The notes: a model not told the origin generated them from the letters alone. DNA of 46,701 nt from JBDREA01 sp043820265 (GCA_043820265.1 JBDREA010000117.1:1-46701); one strand, 5' to 3'; counted from the first letter of the stretch, positions 33,775-42,360 are shown. A program made the numbers and translations.

Positions 33775-34464
33775 ATGATAAAAAAAGATTTTTTTATCCA
33801 TGGAATATTGAGTCTTTGCCTGGTTTTTGCAGTATCTCTTGCGTTCTCCTATAAAATTCCATGGCTTCTGACCTCTTTGATAATCGTTACCATTTTTCTT
33901 TTGATTTTCGTTTCAGAATTCGAAAAACAAAAAGTTGACACAAGAATCCTCACTTTACTTGGAATAATCACTGCGACTGCGGTTGTCTCAAGACAGATCA
34001 TGCACGCGATGGGAGAGGCTAGTCCTGTATTTTTTCTCGTAATAATCGCAGGTTACGTATTCGGTCCGCTCTTCGGATTTATGATTGGTTCATTAACGAT
34101 GTTTATTTCAAATTTCAGCTTAGGTCACGGTCCATGGACTCCTTTTCAGATGCTTGGCTTGGGTTTAGGGGGTTTATTCGCTGGATTACTTCCGAGATCA
34201 GAGCATATCCCAAATAAGGTAGTTCTTGCGCTCTACGGATTCGTTATCGGCTACGTCTATGGGGCGATAAACAACCTTTTCTACTGGCTGGCTTTCACTG
34301 CTGAGCATTCAATTGAGACCTTCATCGCAGTATCGGGGGCCAGTTTCGCACTAGACACATCAAGGGCAATATTTACCGCTCTCCTCTTGTTCTTTCTCAC
34401 AGATCCTATCGAGAAAATATTTCTTAGATACAAGAAACGGTTTGAACCCTCATCGAGAGATTAA
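33775..34464 (+). CDS. ECF transporter S component, CbrT-like (probable corrinoid)
   Basis: 229 residues with about six membrane segments. The stretch G-Y-V-F-G-P-L-F-G-F-M-I-G-S followed by G-H-G-P-W-T-P-F-Q-M-L-G-L-G is typical of a group of S components that includes the cobalamin transporter CbrT. The specific substrate cannot be proven from the sequence; riboflavin- or queuosine-type S subunits share the fold. The neighbouring transcobalamin-like surface protein and the corrinoid-dependent CdhDE in the same window favour a corrinoid. Its 3' end overlaps the convergent DUF4443 gene by 15 bases. Confidence 0.8.
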   Translation: MIKKDFFIHGILSLCLVFAVSLAFSYKIPWLLTSLIIVTIFLLIFVSEFEKQKVDTRILTLLGIITATAVVSRQIMHAMGEASPVFFLVIIAGYVFGPLFGFMIGSLTMFISNFSLGHGPWTPFQMLGLGLGGLFAGLLPRSEHIPNKVVLALYGFVIGYVYGAINNLFYWLAFTAEHSIETFIAVSGASFALDTSRAIFTALLLFFLTDPIEKIFLRYKKRFEPSSRD

Positions 34465-35025
34465 TTGAAGCGCGATAGTCAAAGCCCCGTCTTCAGCAAG
34501 CTGAGTTGTATCTCCCCAAGCGACGACTGCTATGTCTTCGTTTTTAAGTTCTTCCCCTGAAAGTTGCTCTATTAGATCTGGAAAGCCATCCAGGGGAGTG
34601 CTGTCATCTGGAAAGATGAGTTTTCCCTTCTTTTTTTGAATGATCACTGCTCCGTCCGCCCCAGCCTTCAACGATTGGTCGCGTAGTAATACTGTAGAAG
34701 CGACATTATCAGCGCCTTTTTTTACTATGACTAGAACTTGTTTTTTATCTTGTCCGCTCAGGTCAGCTGAATTAAAATCTTGCTCTATCCAAAGCTGGCC
34801 GAGTAATTTACTCGCCTTTTTCTCCCCCTTCTTTGAGAGCCGTTGGCCGCCTTTGTATGATTCAACTAGACCATCGCTCCAAAGACGTTTGAGTATTGTG
34901 CGCACACTTCCTTCCCCGACTCCGAGTTCTTGGACTAATCTTTTCCGACCAAGTGGACCATTTGCTAAAAGCAAAATCGAACGAACCAAATGAATATCTG
35001 TGAAACTAGGAGCAGCGCCGGCCAT
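34450..35025 (-). CDS. winged-helix protein of the DUF4443 type
   Basis: 191 residues. An N-terminal winged helix (about 8-70: L-V-R-S-I-L-L-L-A-N-G-P-L-G-R-K-R-L ... S-V-R-T-I-L-K-R-L) resembles the CggR N-terminal DNA-binding domain. A C-terminal alpha/beta domain has R-D-Q-S-L-K-A-G-A-D-G-A and a final A-E-D-G-A-L-T-I-A-L, matching the archaeal DUF4443 layout. It may be a ligand-sensing repressor. As the only obvious regulator beside the ECF locus it is a candidate reader of the TTGGATAA palindrome, but nothing direct shows this. Confidence 0.75.
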   Translation of the reverse strand: MAGAAPSFTDIHLVRSILLLANGPLGRKRLVQELGVGEGSVRTILKRLWSDGLVESYKGGQRLSKKGEKKASKLLGQLWIEQDFNSADLSGQDKKQVLVIVKKGADNVASTVLLRDQSLKAGADGAVIIQKKKGKLIFPDDSTPLDGFPDLIEQLSGEELKNEDIAVVAWGDTTQLAEDGALTIALQLISR

Positions 35026-35075
35026 GGAGAAGTATTAACGGGATAAAATAAAAAAGTCCTAGGGAATATTTTTTT

Positions 35076-35546
35076 TCAGTACGTCCTCTTATCTTTCCTT
35101 TCCACCCATTCTTCGAAGAGTTTGATGCATTCTTCTTTCATGTATCCGGAGATCAGCTCTATTCTGCTTCCTGAAAGTGATTCCATTGTGAGGTCTGGGA
35201 TTTCGAGTTCGTTGAACCCGAACCTGGTTGCGTCCTGGATTGAGGTGCCGTAGGTGATGCGGTGGATGCGAGCCCAGTGGATGGCGCTAAAACACATGGG
35301 GCAGGGTTCTGTGGTCGAAAAGATCTCACAGTGCGATAGATCGATTTTTCCGAGTTTCTTACAGGCATCACGGATTGCATTGACTTCGGCGTGGGCTGTG
35401 ATGTCTGTGTCAGCCCAGACGGTGTTGTGGGCCACGGTTACGAGTTCTCCGTGGAATGCGATTGCTGCGCCGAACGGAGCCTGACCTTCACTGATGCCCT
35501 GTCTTGTGATGTTTATGGCAGCCTTCATGAAGTCAACGTTATTCAT
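35076..35546 (-). CDS. nucleoside/nucleobase deaminase (CDA fold)
   Basis: 156 residues from ATG 35546, which has AGGAG six bases upstream inside the end of the herA-like gene; a GTG one codon earlier is possible. Zinc site H-A-E-V-N-A-I and T-T-E-P-C-P-M-C-F-S-A-I are the signatures of the cytidine-deaminase-like superfamily. F-G-F-N-E-L-E-I near the C-terminus is closer to guanine deaminase-type enzymes than to tRNA adenosine deaminase TadA. It follows herA by three bases and is likely co-transcribed. Confidence 0.9.
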   Translation of the reverse strand: MNNVDFMKAAINITRQGISEGQAPFGAAIAFHGELVTVAHNTVWADTDITAHAEVNAIRDACKKLGKIDLSHCEIFSTTEPCPMCFSAIHWARIHRITYGTSIQDATRFGFNELEIPDLTMESLSGSRIELISGYMKEECIKLFEEWVERKDKRTY

Positions 35547-35549
35547 CAC

Positions 35550-37193
35550 CTACTCCTCTTCTTCGTCTTTCAGGAAGAATTTCTTCAGCTTTCCGCCTAT
35601 CATGGATCCTTTGGGTTTCCTGCGCTTTTCCTCGTCTTCGTCTTCAATGAAGTAGGGTTTGATTTTTTCTATTACTCCCTGGGGTTTTTTTTGCCTGGGA
35701 TGGGAGGGTTTGGCGTAAGGTCTGGGTGCCCCATCTTGTTCTTCTCTTTCTATTGATGACTCGTCTTCCTTCTCACCATCCCCTTCCTCCGCCTCTTCTT
35801 CGATGGAGGGTGGAGCCTGACTTCCATGAAGAGTTTCTCTAACGCGGATATCCACTGTTATAGGCTGCTCAACGCATTCACCCATTAAAAGAGCGTGGCC
35901 CACGGATAGCTGCTTTATGTCGTTTTCCATCCCGGGAGTGAATCCCTCGATCGACTGGGTTATCGCTCTCAGGTCGTTTGGATTTGTGACCTTAAGGATT
36001 ATCTGGGTGTTGCACTGGCTTAAGACGTTTTTATCGATTCTTGCGGGCCTCTGGCTGACAACGCATAAATAGAATCCGAACTTTCGGCCTTCTCCTGCGA
36101 CCGTCCGAAGTATTTCTGAGGAAATGGATTCCCCGAAACCTCTTTCCGGGCAGAAGTTGTGGGCTTCTTCCACGAGGTAGAGGAAGTCTGGGATTTTGTT
36201 GAGCTTTTTTGCCTCAAAAAGGTCTTTTGTTATCTTTGCCACGGTTAATTGGTTCAGGTGGGGGTCTCCGCCTTTTAGGTTTAGGATTGAACACATCCCG
36301 TCTTTGACAAGTTTTGTGGGAGTGATCGGTTCACCGGAAAAAATCTCAGATTCCATCAGGGTCTCTAATCCAGAAATCACCTTCCATCTGCTTCGACTAG
36401 GGTCGTCTTGGACCTCCTCTATCAACCTTGGCAGATCATAATCCTCTTCGCCTAGCCTTTCCATAGCCTCGAAAAGGATGCCCTTTTGGTTGTCGCCGAA
36501 TTTGAAAGGAAGCATCTCCAAAAGCTCCTTTATCTCGAAGTTCGAGGGCAACGTAAGTTTTTTCGCACCTGGATTAGCTTCCTTATTGACTGCATATTCA
36601 ACTATCTGGTCTGCATAGGCTCTTGGCTTGATATTGTATTTCACCATCGAATCGTAGTCATCGTTTTCGACTGCGAGGCTTCCGTATTCTCCGTGGGGAT
36701 CGATGATCACGACAGGGAACTTGTTTGCGAGAATGCCCTCAAGCAATACACCCACTGAGTAGCTTTTCCCCGCCCCCGTTTTTGCAAGCACTGACACGTG
36801 TTTTCCGATGGTCTTATGAAGATTCAAGTACACTGGGATGTCGTTTCCCTCCATGAGTCCCAGATAGATGCTTCCTTTTTTCCCCCGCATAAGACCGAGT
36901 ACGTCTATGATGAGGTCTCGGTCGGCGGAATAAACCTTTTCTTCGGGTTTGAAGGGAGTCTTTGGCACTTGTACTTCGCTTCCATCCCGGTAACCGATAG
37001 TGTGTGCTCGTGCGATCGTCTTCTCATCGTCCATGTCGTCTAAAAACCGCTTCAGATGATCCACGCGAGCCAAAACCCACCCATATATCTCATGGTGGAC
37101 CTTCACATACGACCCTTTTTCGATCCCGGGATAATCCAAGCGAATCGTGAAGTTGGTGCTCTTCACTTCCCCAGAGATGTTTCCGACGAACAT
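35550..37193 (-). CDS. herA: HerA-type hexameric DNA translocase ATPase
   Basis: 547 residues. A HAS-barrel (about 1-80) is followed by a FtsK/HerA RecA-like core with Walker A A137-K-T-G-A-G-K-S144, I-I-D-P-H-G-E-Y and a later V-E-E-A-H-N-F Walker B. In archaea HerA works with the NurA nuclease on DNA ends; no nurA is seen nearby. The last 90 residues are an alternating acidic and basic low-complexity tail with two similar blocks (E-D-E-D-E-E-K-R-R-K, then D-E-E-E-E), which is not part of the usual HerA core. Confidence 0.88.
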   Translation of the reverse strand: MFVGNISGEVKSTNFTIRLDYPGIEKGSYVKVHHEIYGWVLARVDHLKRFLDDMDDEKTIARAHTIGYRDGSEVQVPKTPFKPEEKVYSADRDLIIDVLGLMRGKKGSIYLGLMEGNDIPVYLNLHKTIGKHVSVLAKTGAGKSYSVGVLLEGILANKFPVVIIDPHGEYGSLAVENDDYDSMVKYNIKPRAYADQIVEYAVNKEANPGAKKLTLPSNFEIKELLEMLPFKFGDNQKGILFEAMERLGEEDYDLPRLIEEVQDDPSRSRWKVISGLETLMESEIFSGEPITPTKLVKDGMCSILNLKGGDPHLNQLTVAKITKDLFEAKKLNKIPDFLYLVEEAHNFCPERGFGESISSEILRTVAGEGRKFGFYLCVVSQRPARIDKNVLSQCNTQIILKVTNPNDLRAITQSIEGFTPGMENDIKQLSVGHALLMGECVEQPITVDIRVRETLHGSQAPPSIEEEAEEGDGEKEDESSIEREEQDGAPRPYAKPSHPRQKKPQGVIEKIKPYFIEDEDEEKRRKPKGSMIGGKLKKFFLKDEEEE

Positions 37194-37278
37194 TGCGCTG
37201 AATTATTACTTTTTCGGATTATTATAAAGTCAGAGACTACACTCTATCGTTATTTATCTTTTAGTACTAATTTTTGTT

Positions 37279-38211
37279 ATGTCCATTTCGGTCGTTGAGG
37301 TTGGGGCAACCAAAAAAGAGGGGGGAACCCGTTCTCACAGTGTTTGTTTTGGCGGCGCTACTGCCATGCCTTTTCATTTGGATGAAGGATTTTCAAGTTT
37401 GCCTCCCGTCGTCTCCCACGACGTCTTTGATATGGAGATCCCGCTGCCTACGTCGGTGCGTGAACGCTTCGGTGAGGCGCGAAAAGATCCCATCGAGTGG
37501 GCTAAGTTTAATGTTGAAAAATACGGGGCCGATTGCATCACAATCCACCTGATATCCACTGATCCAAAACAAAAAGATACAACAGTTAAAGATGCTTGCC
37601 AGATGGTTGAAGACCTGCTTAAGGCAGTGTCTGTTCCCTTAATCATTGCTGGCAGCGGTAATCCGAAAAAGGATTCGGAGTTGCTGGTAGCTGCCGCAAA
37701 AGTCTCATCCGGTGAACGGTGTCTTCTGTCAAGCGTTGATTTGAATATGGATTACAAGTCGGTTGCCAAAGCTGCCCTCGAGCATGGCCACAGTGTGCTT
37801 GGACTTGCATCGATGAATCCCGAGGAGATGAGGAGACTATGCTTGAATCTTATAAGGGAAGGATTGGATGCCGGGCGAATTGTCATGGATCTTTTTACTG
37901 GAGGCGTAGGATACGGCCTCGAATATAGTGTATCTGCCATGGAGTTGGCGCGGCTGAAAGGTCTTAGTGGAGTTGAGGGATTGACTTCGCCTATTGCATC
38001 TGCCACATCGAATGCGTGGAGTGCCAGGGAAGCCTGGGCACAAAAAGACGAGTGGGGTCCCAGGGAATACAGAGGCCCTTTATGGGAGTTATCGACTGCA
38101 ATTGTCACAATGCTTTCGGGAGCGGATCTCTTCATGATGCTTCACCCCGAGGCAATTTGCGATTTTAAAAAGTATTGTGACAAATTTCTTACATATAAAA
38201 AGGATGGATGA
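37279..38211 (+). CDS. cdhD: acetyl-CoA decarbonylase/synthase delta subunit (CdhD)
   Basis: 310 residues. This is the small subunit of the corrinoid iron-sulfur protein, which carries the methyl group between tetrahydropterin and acetyl-CoA synthase. G-A-T-A-M-P-F-H near the N-terminus, I-T-I-H-L-I-S-T-D-P, G-S-G-N-P-K-K-D and the C-terminal G-A-D-L-F-M-M-L-H-P-E-A fit the CdhD/AcsD TIM-barrel family. It is shorter than Methanosarcina CdhD and nearer bacterial AcsD in size. It is followed in overlap by a small Fe-S protein and then cdhE. No cdhA, cdhB or cdhC lies in the window. Confidence 0.93.
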   Translation: MSISVVEVGATKKEGGTRSHSVCFGGATAMPFHLDEGFSSLPPVVSHDVFDMEIPLPTSVRERFGEARKDPIEWAKFNVEKYGADCITIHLISTDPKQKDTTVKDACQMVEDLLKAVSVPLIIAGSGNPKKDSELLVAAAKVSSGERCLLSSVDLNMDYKSVAKAALEHGHSVLGLASMNPEEMRRLCLNLIREGLDAGRIVMDLFTGGVGYGLEYSVSAMELARLKGLSGVEGLTSPIASATSNAWSAREAWAQKDEWGPREYRGPLWELSTAIVTMLSGADLFMMLHPEAICDFKKYCDKFLTYKKDG

Positions 38212-38401
38212 GGAAACCAAATTAATACTCAGGATATTTGACATATTGCCTTTGATCGACTGCGGACAGTGCGGGCTTCCCAAATGCAGGGACTTCGCAA
38301 GAGAACTGGTGGCAGGAGATGCGGAAGTCTTTGACTGCCCCCATTTGAATGAGGAAACCACGGAAAAGATAGTTTTGCTGTTGGATGATTTTTTCAAGTA
38401 G
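38204..38401 (+). CDS. stand-alone CdhE-type [4Fe-4S] domain protein
   Basis: 65 residues from ATG 38204, overlapping cdhD by 8 bases. It carries C20-x2-C23-x4-C28-x16-C45 followed by P-H-L. This is the same spacing and ending as the N-terminal cluster domain of CdhE encoded next (C18, C21, C26, C43). In CdhE that domain holds the low-potential cluster that re-reduces the corrinoid. A free-standing copy between cdhD and cdhE may shuttle electrons for reductive activation, or may be the product of domain duplication. I know of no characterised equivalent. Confidence 0.85.
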   Translation: MDEETKLILRIFDILPLIDCGQCGLPKCRDFARELVAGDAEVFDCPHLNEETTEKIVLLLDDFFK

Positions 38402-38404
38402 AAA

Positions 38405-39772
38405 ATGTTTTATGGCACACCCCTAGAAGTATATGAGTTCCTTCCGCACTTGGATTGTGGAGACTGTGGACTTTCAAGTTGCATAAGGTTTGCGGTTAAA
38501 CTGTCTGACCGTGAAAAATCGCTTGAATCCTGCCCGCACCTCGAAAAAAAGCAGGCTGAAGGTTTAAGGAGGTGTCTGAAATATTCAATTAGGCAGATAG
38601 ATGTGGGTGTGGGAAAGAATAGCGTTGTTTTCGGCGGAGAGGATGTAGCATACCGTCATGAGAAAAGGTTTTTCCATCCTCCCCCGATTTTCTTAGAGCT
38701 ATCTGACACTATGAGTGATGATGAGCTCAAAGAAAGGATCGATTTCGTTTCTGGGTTTCGCCCGAAGGTGAAGGGGAAGACTCTACATTTGGATGGTTTT
38801 TTGTTGTCTGAATCGATGGGTGATGCTGGTTTCTTTCTAAAACTTATTAGAGCCTTGGAGGATGTGGATTTCCCACTTATCTTGAAATCAAAAGATTTGT
38901 CTGTTCTTGCAGCAGCATTGGAGGTTGTTGGGGGAAGAAATCCTTTGATTTATGGGGCGAACCAGGAAAACTTTGAGAGTGTGGCAAAGCTTGCTTTAAA
39001 ACATGATTGCCCTGTGGTTTTATGCGGAAATGATCTTGAGGGGTTAGAAGAATTATCTGAGAAGATGCAAGGTTTTGGTGTATCAGATATTGTCTTTCAG
39101 GTTCCAATGGTAAGGAGCGATTTAGCAGATACCACCAATAGACTCTATGAGCTTCGAAAGGAGGGGTTAGGAAAAAATCCCTTGTTTTCTTTTCCGGTTC
39201 TAACTGATTTGACCGAGATAGGATTTATGCGAAACGAGCTGGATTCGGCATTCCATGAAAGCGTTTTGGCTTCTGTTTGCATCACGAGATATGCCGGTGC
39301 GCTCGCTTTGAGCTCAAGGTTTGATTGGAGCCTACTTTCTGTCCTCATTTTCCGTGAGGACCTTTACAGCGACCCTAAAAAACGCCCGACAGTGGAGTCT
39401 AAATTGTATTCAGTGGGTTCTCCAGACAAGAGGAGTCCAGTTTTGGTCACCTCTAATTTTTCAGCAACATTCTATAGTGTGAACCAGGATCTTGAGGATT
39501 CATCTATTTCAGCGCATTTACTGGCGGTTGATACCGGAGGCTTGGCAGTGACAGTTGCTTTGGCATCAGGAATACTCACTGCTGCAAAGATAAAGGATGC
39601 AATAGATAGAGTTGGCTTGGAAGAGGTTGTCGGCCATAAAAAATTGATTATACCTGGCGATGCGGCACAGATCGCACCAGAGACTGAACTTTTAACGGGC
39701 TGGTCAGTGGAGATTGGCCCAAGGGATTCTGGTGAGATAAAGTCTTATCTGGAAAAAATGACCAATCCGTGA
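38405..39772 (+). CDS. cdhE: acetyl-CoA decarbonylase/synthase gamma subunit (CdhE)
   Basis: 455 residues, near the usual length. The N-terminal [4Fe-4S] domain (C18-x2-C21-x4-C26-x16-C43) is followed by a TIM-barrel region and a C-terminal corrinoid-binding domain containing V-D-T-G-G-L-A-V and I-P-G-D-A-A-Q-I-A-P-E-T. With CdhD it forms the methyl-carrying corrinoid iron-sulfur protein. It starts three bases after the small Fe-S gene, in one operon. The presence of CdhDE implies a corrinoid requirement, in line with the ECF locus upstream. Confidence 0.95.
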   Translation: MFYGTPLEVYEFLPHLDCGDCGLSSCIRFAVKLSDREKSLESCPHLEKKQAEGLRRCLKYSIRQIDVGVGKNSVVFGGEDVAYRHEKRFFHPPPIFLELSDTMSDDELKERIDFVSGFRPKVKGKTLHLDGFLLSESMGDAGFFLKLIRALEDVDFPLILKSKDLSVLAAALEVVGGRNPLIYGANQENFESVAKLALKHDCPVVLCGNDLEGLEELSEKMQGFGVSDIVFQVPMVRSDLADTTNRLYELRKEGLGKNPLFSFPVLTDLTEIGFMRNELDSAFHESVLASVCITRYAGALALSSRFDWSLLSVLIFREDLYSDPKKRPTVESKLYSVGSPDKRSPVLVTSNFSATFYSVNQDLEDSSISAHLLAVDTGGLAVTVALASGILTAAKIKDAIDRVGLEEVVGHKKLIIPGDAAQIAPETELLTGWSVEIGPRDSGEIKSYLEKMTNP

Positions 39773-39779
39773 CTGAACA

Positions 39780-40205
39780 ATGAATTCTTTTGCCCACATA
39801 TTTGTGTCAATCCTGATTGCCCTGCAGTTTACTGACGACCCTCGGTTGATTTTTTTTGCGTGTCTATTCGGTGTGTTGCCTGACTTTGACCATATAGGCC
39901 ATTTGCCGGGGGCTATTAGGACCGGAAGGTTTGGCCCAGGGTCTAGGTCGGTTTTCCATGAATTATCTGGTCTTTCATTTTTTTGTTTTTTTTTGATCTT
40001 TTCTGGCAGCTTATTTCCGATACTGTTTTTTCCGTTGCTCGCTCACTATTTGTTGGATTACCTAGGGAGGCCTACAAGGCCTTTTTTCCCGTTCAATAAA
40101 TCTGAGCTTCATGTTGGGCTTTATCCGAGTTCCATTAAGTGGATGAATATTGTGGAGGTGCCTTTGACGTGTCTTTTAGCGTTTCTGACTTTTTTGTTTT
40201 GGTAG
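39780..40205 (+). CDS. YdjM-like membrane metal-dependent hydrolase
   Basis: 141 residues with three or four hydrophobic segments. The motifs H-I-F at residue 6, L-P-D-F-D-H-I-G-H, V-F-H-E and H-Y-L-L-D-Y-L-G-R-P-T-R-P-F-F-P match the YdjM/DUF457 membrane-bound hydrolase family, whose conserved His and Asp residues are thought to bind metal. The substrate is unknown. It begins 7 bases after cdhE and overlaps the CDP-alcohol phosphatidyltransferase gene, so a link to membrane lipid or lipid-linked chemistry is possible. Confidence 0.82.
   Translation: MNSFAHIFVSILIALQFTDDPRLIFFACLFGVLPDFDHIGHLPGAIRTGRFGPGSRSVFHELSGLSFFCFFLIFSGSLFPILFFPLLAHYLLDYLGRPTRPFFPFNKSELHVGLYPSSIKWMNIVEVPLTCLLAFLTFLFW
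40154..40160 (+). promoter_or_regulatory. ribosome binding site deciding the GTG start at 40169
   Basis: GGAGGTG ends 8 bases before GTG 40169, an excellent match to the anti-Shine-Dalgarno sequence. It lies inside the end of the preceding gene. A longer frame from GTG 40139 has no such site. Confidence 0.7.
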
Positions 40206-40591
40206 CTGAAAAACGAAAGATCACCGTCCCCGATGTTTTTCCGGTTGAGGCAAGACAAGTATCTGGTCTTTCTGTTGTTGCGAGTTTGAGCGTCGTTTTT
40301 TCTCCGGTTTTGGCTTTGGTTTCTTCATTGTTTTTAGATTTTTTAGATGGGGTCGTGGCTAGAAGCAAGAATTCGACGTCATATGAGGGAGGATTGATTG
40401 ATTGGGCCTCGGATCGTTATTCAGAGTTCATAATATTTGGTTATTTGGCTTATCTTTTTAATCCCTTTTTGTTGGTGTTGCCCGTAGTGAATGTGGTTTT
40501 GAACAACGTGATTATCCGTGGGCGGAAAGTATATATCCTACCTTTGAGGCAGATCCTTTTTGTTTATTTGTGTGGTTTATATTTTTTCTAG
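40169..40591 (+). CDS. CDP-alcohol phosphatidyltransferase family membrane protein
   Basis: 140 residues. D-G-V-V-A-R-x8-G-x3-D-x3-D (about residues 58-81) is the full catalytic signature of CDP-alcohol phosphatidyltransferases, which join CDP-archaeol or similar to an alcohol head group. It has four or so membrane segments and is shorter than usual (about 180-200). The start was set at GTG 40169 because of a strong GGAGGTG. The specific head group (inositol phosphate, glycerol phosphate or serine) cannot be read. It is the last gene of the cdhD-to-here cluster and is AT-rich. Confidence 0.82.
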   Translation: MSFSVSDFFVLVAEKRKITVPDVFPVEARQVSGLSVVASLSVVFSPVLALVSSLFLDFLDGVVARSKNSTSYEGGLIDWASDRYSEFIIFGYLAYLFNPFLLVLPVVNVVLNNVIIRGRKVYILPLRQILFVYLCGLYFF

Positions 40592-40772
40592 GATCTTTGA
40601 CTTGTTTGGGGTATTGTGATTTATTTGTAAATTATTGTATTTTTTTATATTTTATGATTTCTTTTATTTAACAAAAAGTGATGTCCAAAAACCCGAGAAA
40701 GAAGAGAGCGGAAAACAAAAAGATGGCGTATTTATAATAAAGAATACAAAAAACAATCTAAAGATACAAAAA

Positions 40773-41201
40773 ATGCCAGGTGAAGTTGGAAGACCAAGGA
40801 AAATCGACAAGATGAGCGCATCAATCACAGTGCGCCTACAAAACAAAGAGTTGGAAAATTTTAAAAAACTCTGCCAAGTAGCGAAAAGAAAACCCGCCGA
40901 CATCATCAGAGAATTCATAAGGGGGAAGATCACCGAAAACCGCCCCGAACTAATATCGCGGTTCTCTGCTGACGACGCAATCCAACCTATAGTAGGGGCA
41001 ATAACCTACAGATACAACCAAAAAACCGAAAAAATCGAAAGCCACGGCGTCACAGATGAAGGCGACGACATCCTCCTAGAAGTGCATGAACCAGAACACA
41101 TCGAAGAAGACATAAGCCACATGTACGAGGCATATCAGAAATACATTAGTTCGCAAAAACCCCATGACAGGCGAATGCCCAGAAAGATTCATAGGATTTG
41201 A
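40773..41201 (+). CDS. ribbon-helix-helix DNA-binding protein
   Basis: 142 residues from ATG 40773, placed by a TATA-like GTATTTATAATAAAG around 40727-40741; the longer frame from 40635 would have a hydrophobic, AT-derived N-terminus. Residues 1-55 (G-R-P-R-K-I-D-K, S-A-S-I-T-V-R-L, L-E-N-F-K-K-L-C, P-A-D-I-I-R-E-F-I) form a ribbon-helix-helix fold. The C-terminal half is acidic and may sense a ligand or dimerise. The target is unknown. The 180 bases before it are very AT-rich. It overlaps the RNase HIII gene end by 13 bases. Confidence 0.8.
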   Translation: MPGEVGRPRKIDKMSASITVRLQNKELENFKKLCQVAKRKPADIIREFIRGKITENRPELISRFSADDAIQPIVGAITYRYNQKTEKIESHGVTDEGDDILLEVHEPEHIEEDISHMYEAYQKYISSQKPHDRRMPRKIHRI

Positions 41202-42046
41202 CTGGAAGTCTTAAAGTGGACCTTCGCCACCTTTTCTAAAACACCTTGACCATGGGAAGAAACTAAAGACTTTGCCGCTTCCAAGGCATTGTTTCCTGAG
41301 CCCCCAGGTAATTCAAACCCATATTTTTCTCCTAAAAGCTTCCGTTCCTCCAAGTACCGAGACCTTGCAAGAACGGATGCGGCAGCCACAGCCAAGTCCA
41401 CTTCAGCTCTAGGCTTTTGAACCAATTCAATAGTCCTGCCTTTCGCCATTAACCTGTCCAAAAGAAAATGTTTTTCCCCGAACTGATCTGAGATAACCAA
41501 TCCACAATCGACTTTCTCAAGAAGGTTTTCTATGACTCTCGCATGAGCCCAGGAAAGAAGCTTGTTTAAGTTCTTGATCTCTTCGTACAGCGAGTTATAT
41601 CTTTGTGGGCCAATCGAAACCTCATCATAGACACAGCATTTTCTCACTTTATCTGCGATTTCATAAATCCTGCCATCCTTGAGCTGCTTAGAATCCCTTA
41701 CACCACATAACCTAAGCTGAGACTCCTCCGTATTACTGACATACACACCGGCCACGACGAGGGGGCCGAAGAAATCGCCTTTGCCGGATTCGTCAGTTCC
41801 AATATGAGAGATAAAAGGTTGAGCATCCTTCTGATGTAGAGAGTTCATGATCTTATCAATAACCAAGTCAACATCCCCCCCTTGGATGACCAATTTACCG
41901 GACTTGTAGAGAATAACTGTAAGTTGGTCTTTTTTTGCAGAAAAAAATGCGTGATCAACTTTACTGAAATAAAAACCTTGATCTTTAAGATAGCCTTCGA
42001 GAGTTCTACGAACTTTTAGATCAAGTTGCAGCACGCGTGACGTCAT
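41189..42046 (-). CDS. rnhC: ribonuclease HIII
   Basis: 285 residues from ATG 42046 (a TTG precedes it). An N-terminal TBP-like domain (about 1-75) precedes the RNase H core with G-T-D-E-S-G-K-G-D-F-F-G-P-L, whose D-E-S-G-K-G-D form marks HIII rather than the D-E-A-G-R-G of HII. R-D-S-K-Q-L, V-I-S-D-Q-F-G and a later A-E-V-D-L-A-V-A-A-A-S-V-L-A-R complete the active site. It removes RNA from RNA-DNA hybrids. RNase HIII is mainly bacterial and uncommon in archaea, which points to old transfer or a lineage trait. Confidence 0.92.
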   Translation of the reverse strand: MTSRVLQLDLKVRRTLEGYLKDQGFYFSKVDHAFFSAKKDQLTVILYKSGKLVIQGGDVDLVIDKIMNSLHQKDAQPFISHIGTDESGKGDFFGPLVVAGVYVSNTEESQLRLCGVRDSKQLKDGRIYEIADKVRKCCVYDEVSIGPQRYNSLYEEIKNLNKLLSWAHARVIENLLEKVDCGLVISDQFGEKHFLLDRLMAKGRTIELVQKPRAEVDLAVAAASVLARSRYLEERKLLGEKYGFELPGGSGNNALEAAKSLVSSHGQGVLEKVAKVHFKTSSQIL

Positions 42047-42096
42047 CAAGAGAAGAATAGGAAAAAAAGAAAAAAAGAAAAATTTGAGAGGTTGTT

Positions 42097-42360
42097 TTAC
42101 AACCGCTCAATGCCAACCTTTTTTACCTGTGGCTCCTTGATCTTGTCCGGAAGCCATGAGGGCTTGTTGGCGGGTGCGCTAACTTCTTTAACAGATCCCG
42201 TGAAGACGTGAACTTTTTTTGTCCCCCGTTCCCTGAGCTTTATGCTCTTGAATCCTCTTCGGGCAGCCTTCAATGCGGCCTGCCTGGGCTGTTTTCCGGA
42301 AAAGATGTGTTCTGTGTCTTTTCCGCTTTCCATCAATACAAAATACTTTTTGTCTGCCAT
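42097..42360 (-). CDS. MC1 family chromosomal protein
   Basis: 87 residues, very basic. G-K-Q-P-R-Q-A-A-L-K-A-A-R-R-G-F, L-R-E-R-G-T-K-K-V-H-V-F and W-L-P-D-K-I-K-E-P-Q-V-K-K-V-G are hallmarks of MC1, the DNA-bending chromatin protein of methanogenic and halophilic archaea. It acts as a monomer that bends DNA sharply. GGTGAT stands about 8 bases before the ATG. It diverges from the surface gene at 42578 across the second double-hairpin element. Confidence 0.95.
   Translation of the reverse strand: MADKKYFVLMESGKDTEHIFSGKQPRQAALKAARRGFKSIKLRERGTKKVHVFTGSVKEVSAPANKPSWLPDKIKEPQVKKVGIERL

Noticed and set aside
34450..35025. RbkR-type riboflavin regulator/kinase
   Set aside because: The winged helix fits, but the C-terminal part lacks the riboflavin kinase pattern and looks like DUF4443 instead.
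40139..40168. Longer start (GTG 40139) for the CDP-alcohol phosphatidyltransferase
   Set aside because: It would overlap the previous gene by 67 bases without a ribosome binding site, whereas GGAGGTG stands 8 bases before GTG 40169.
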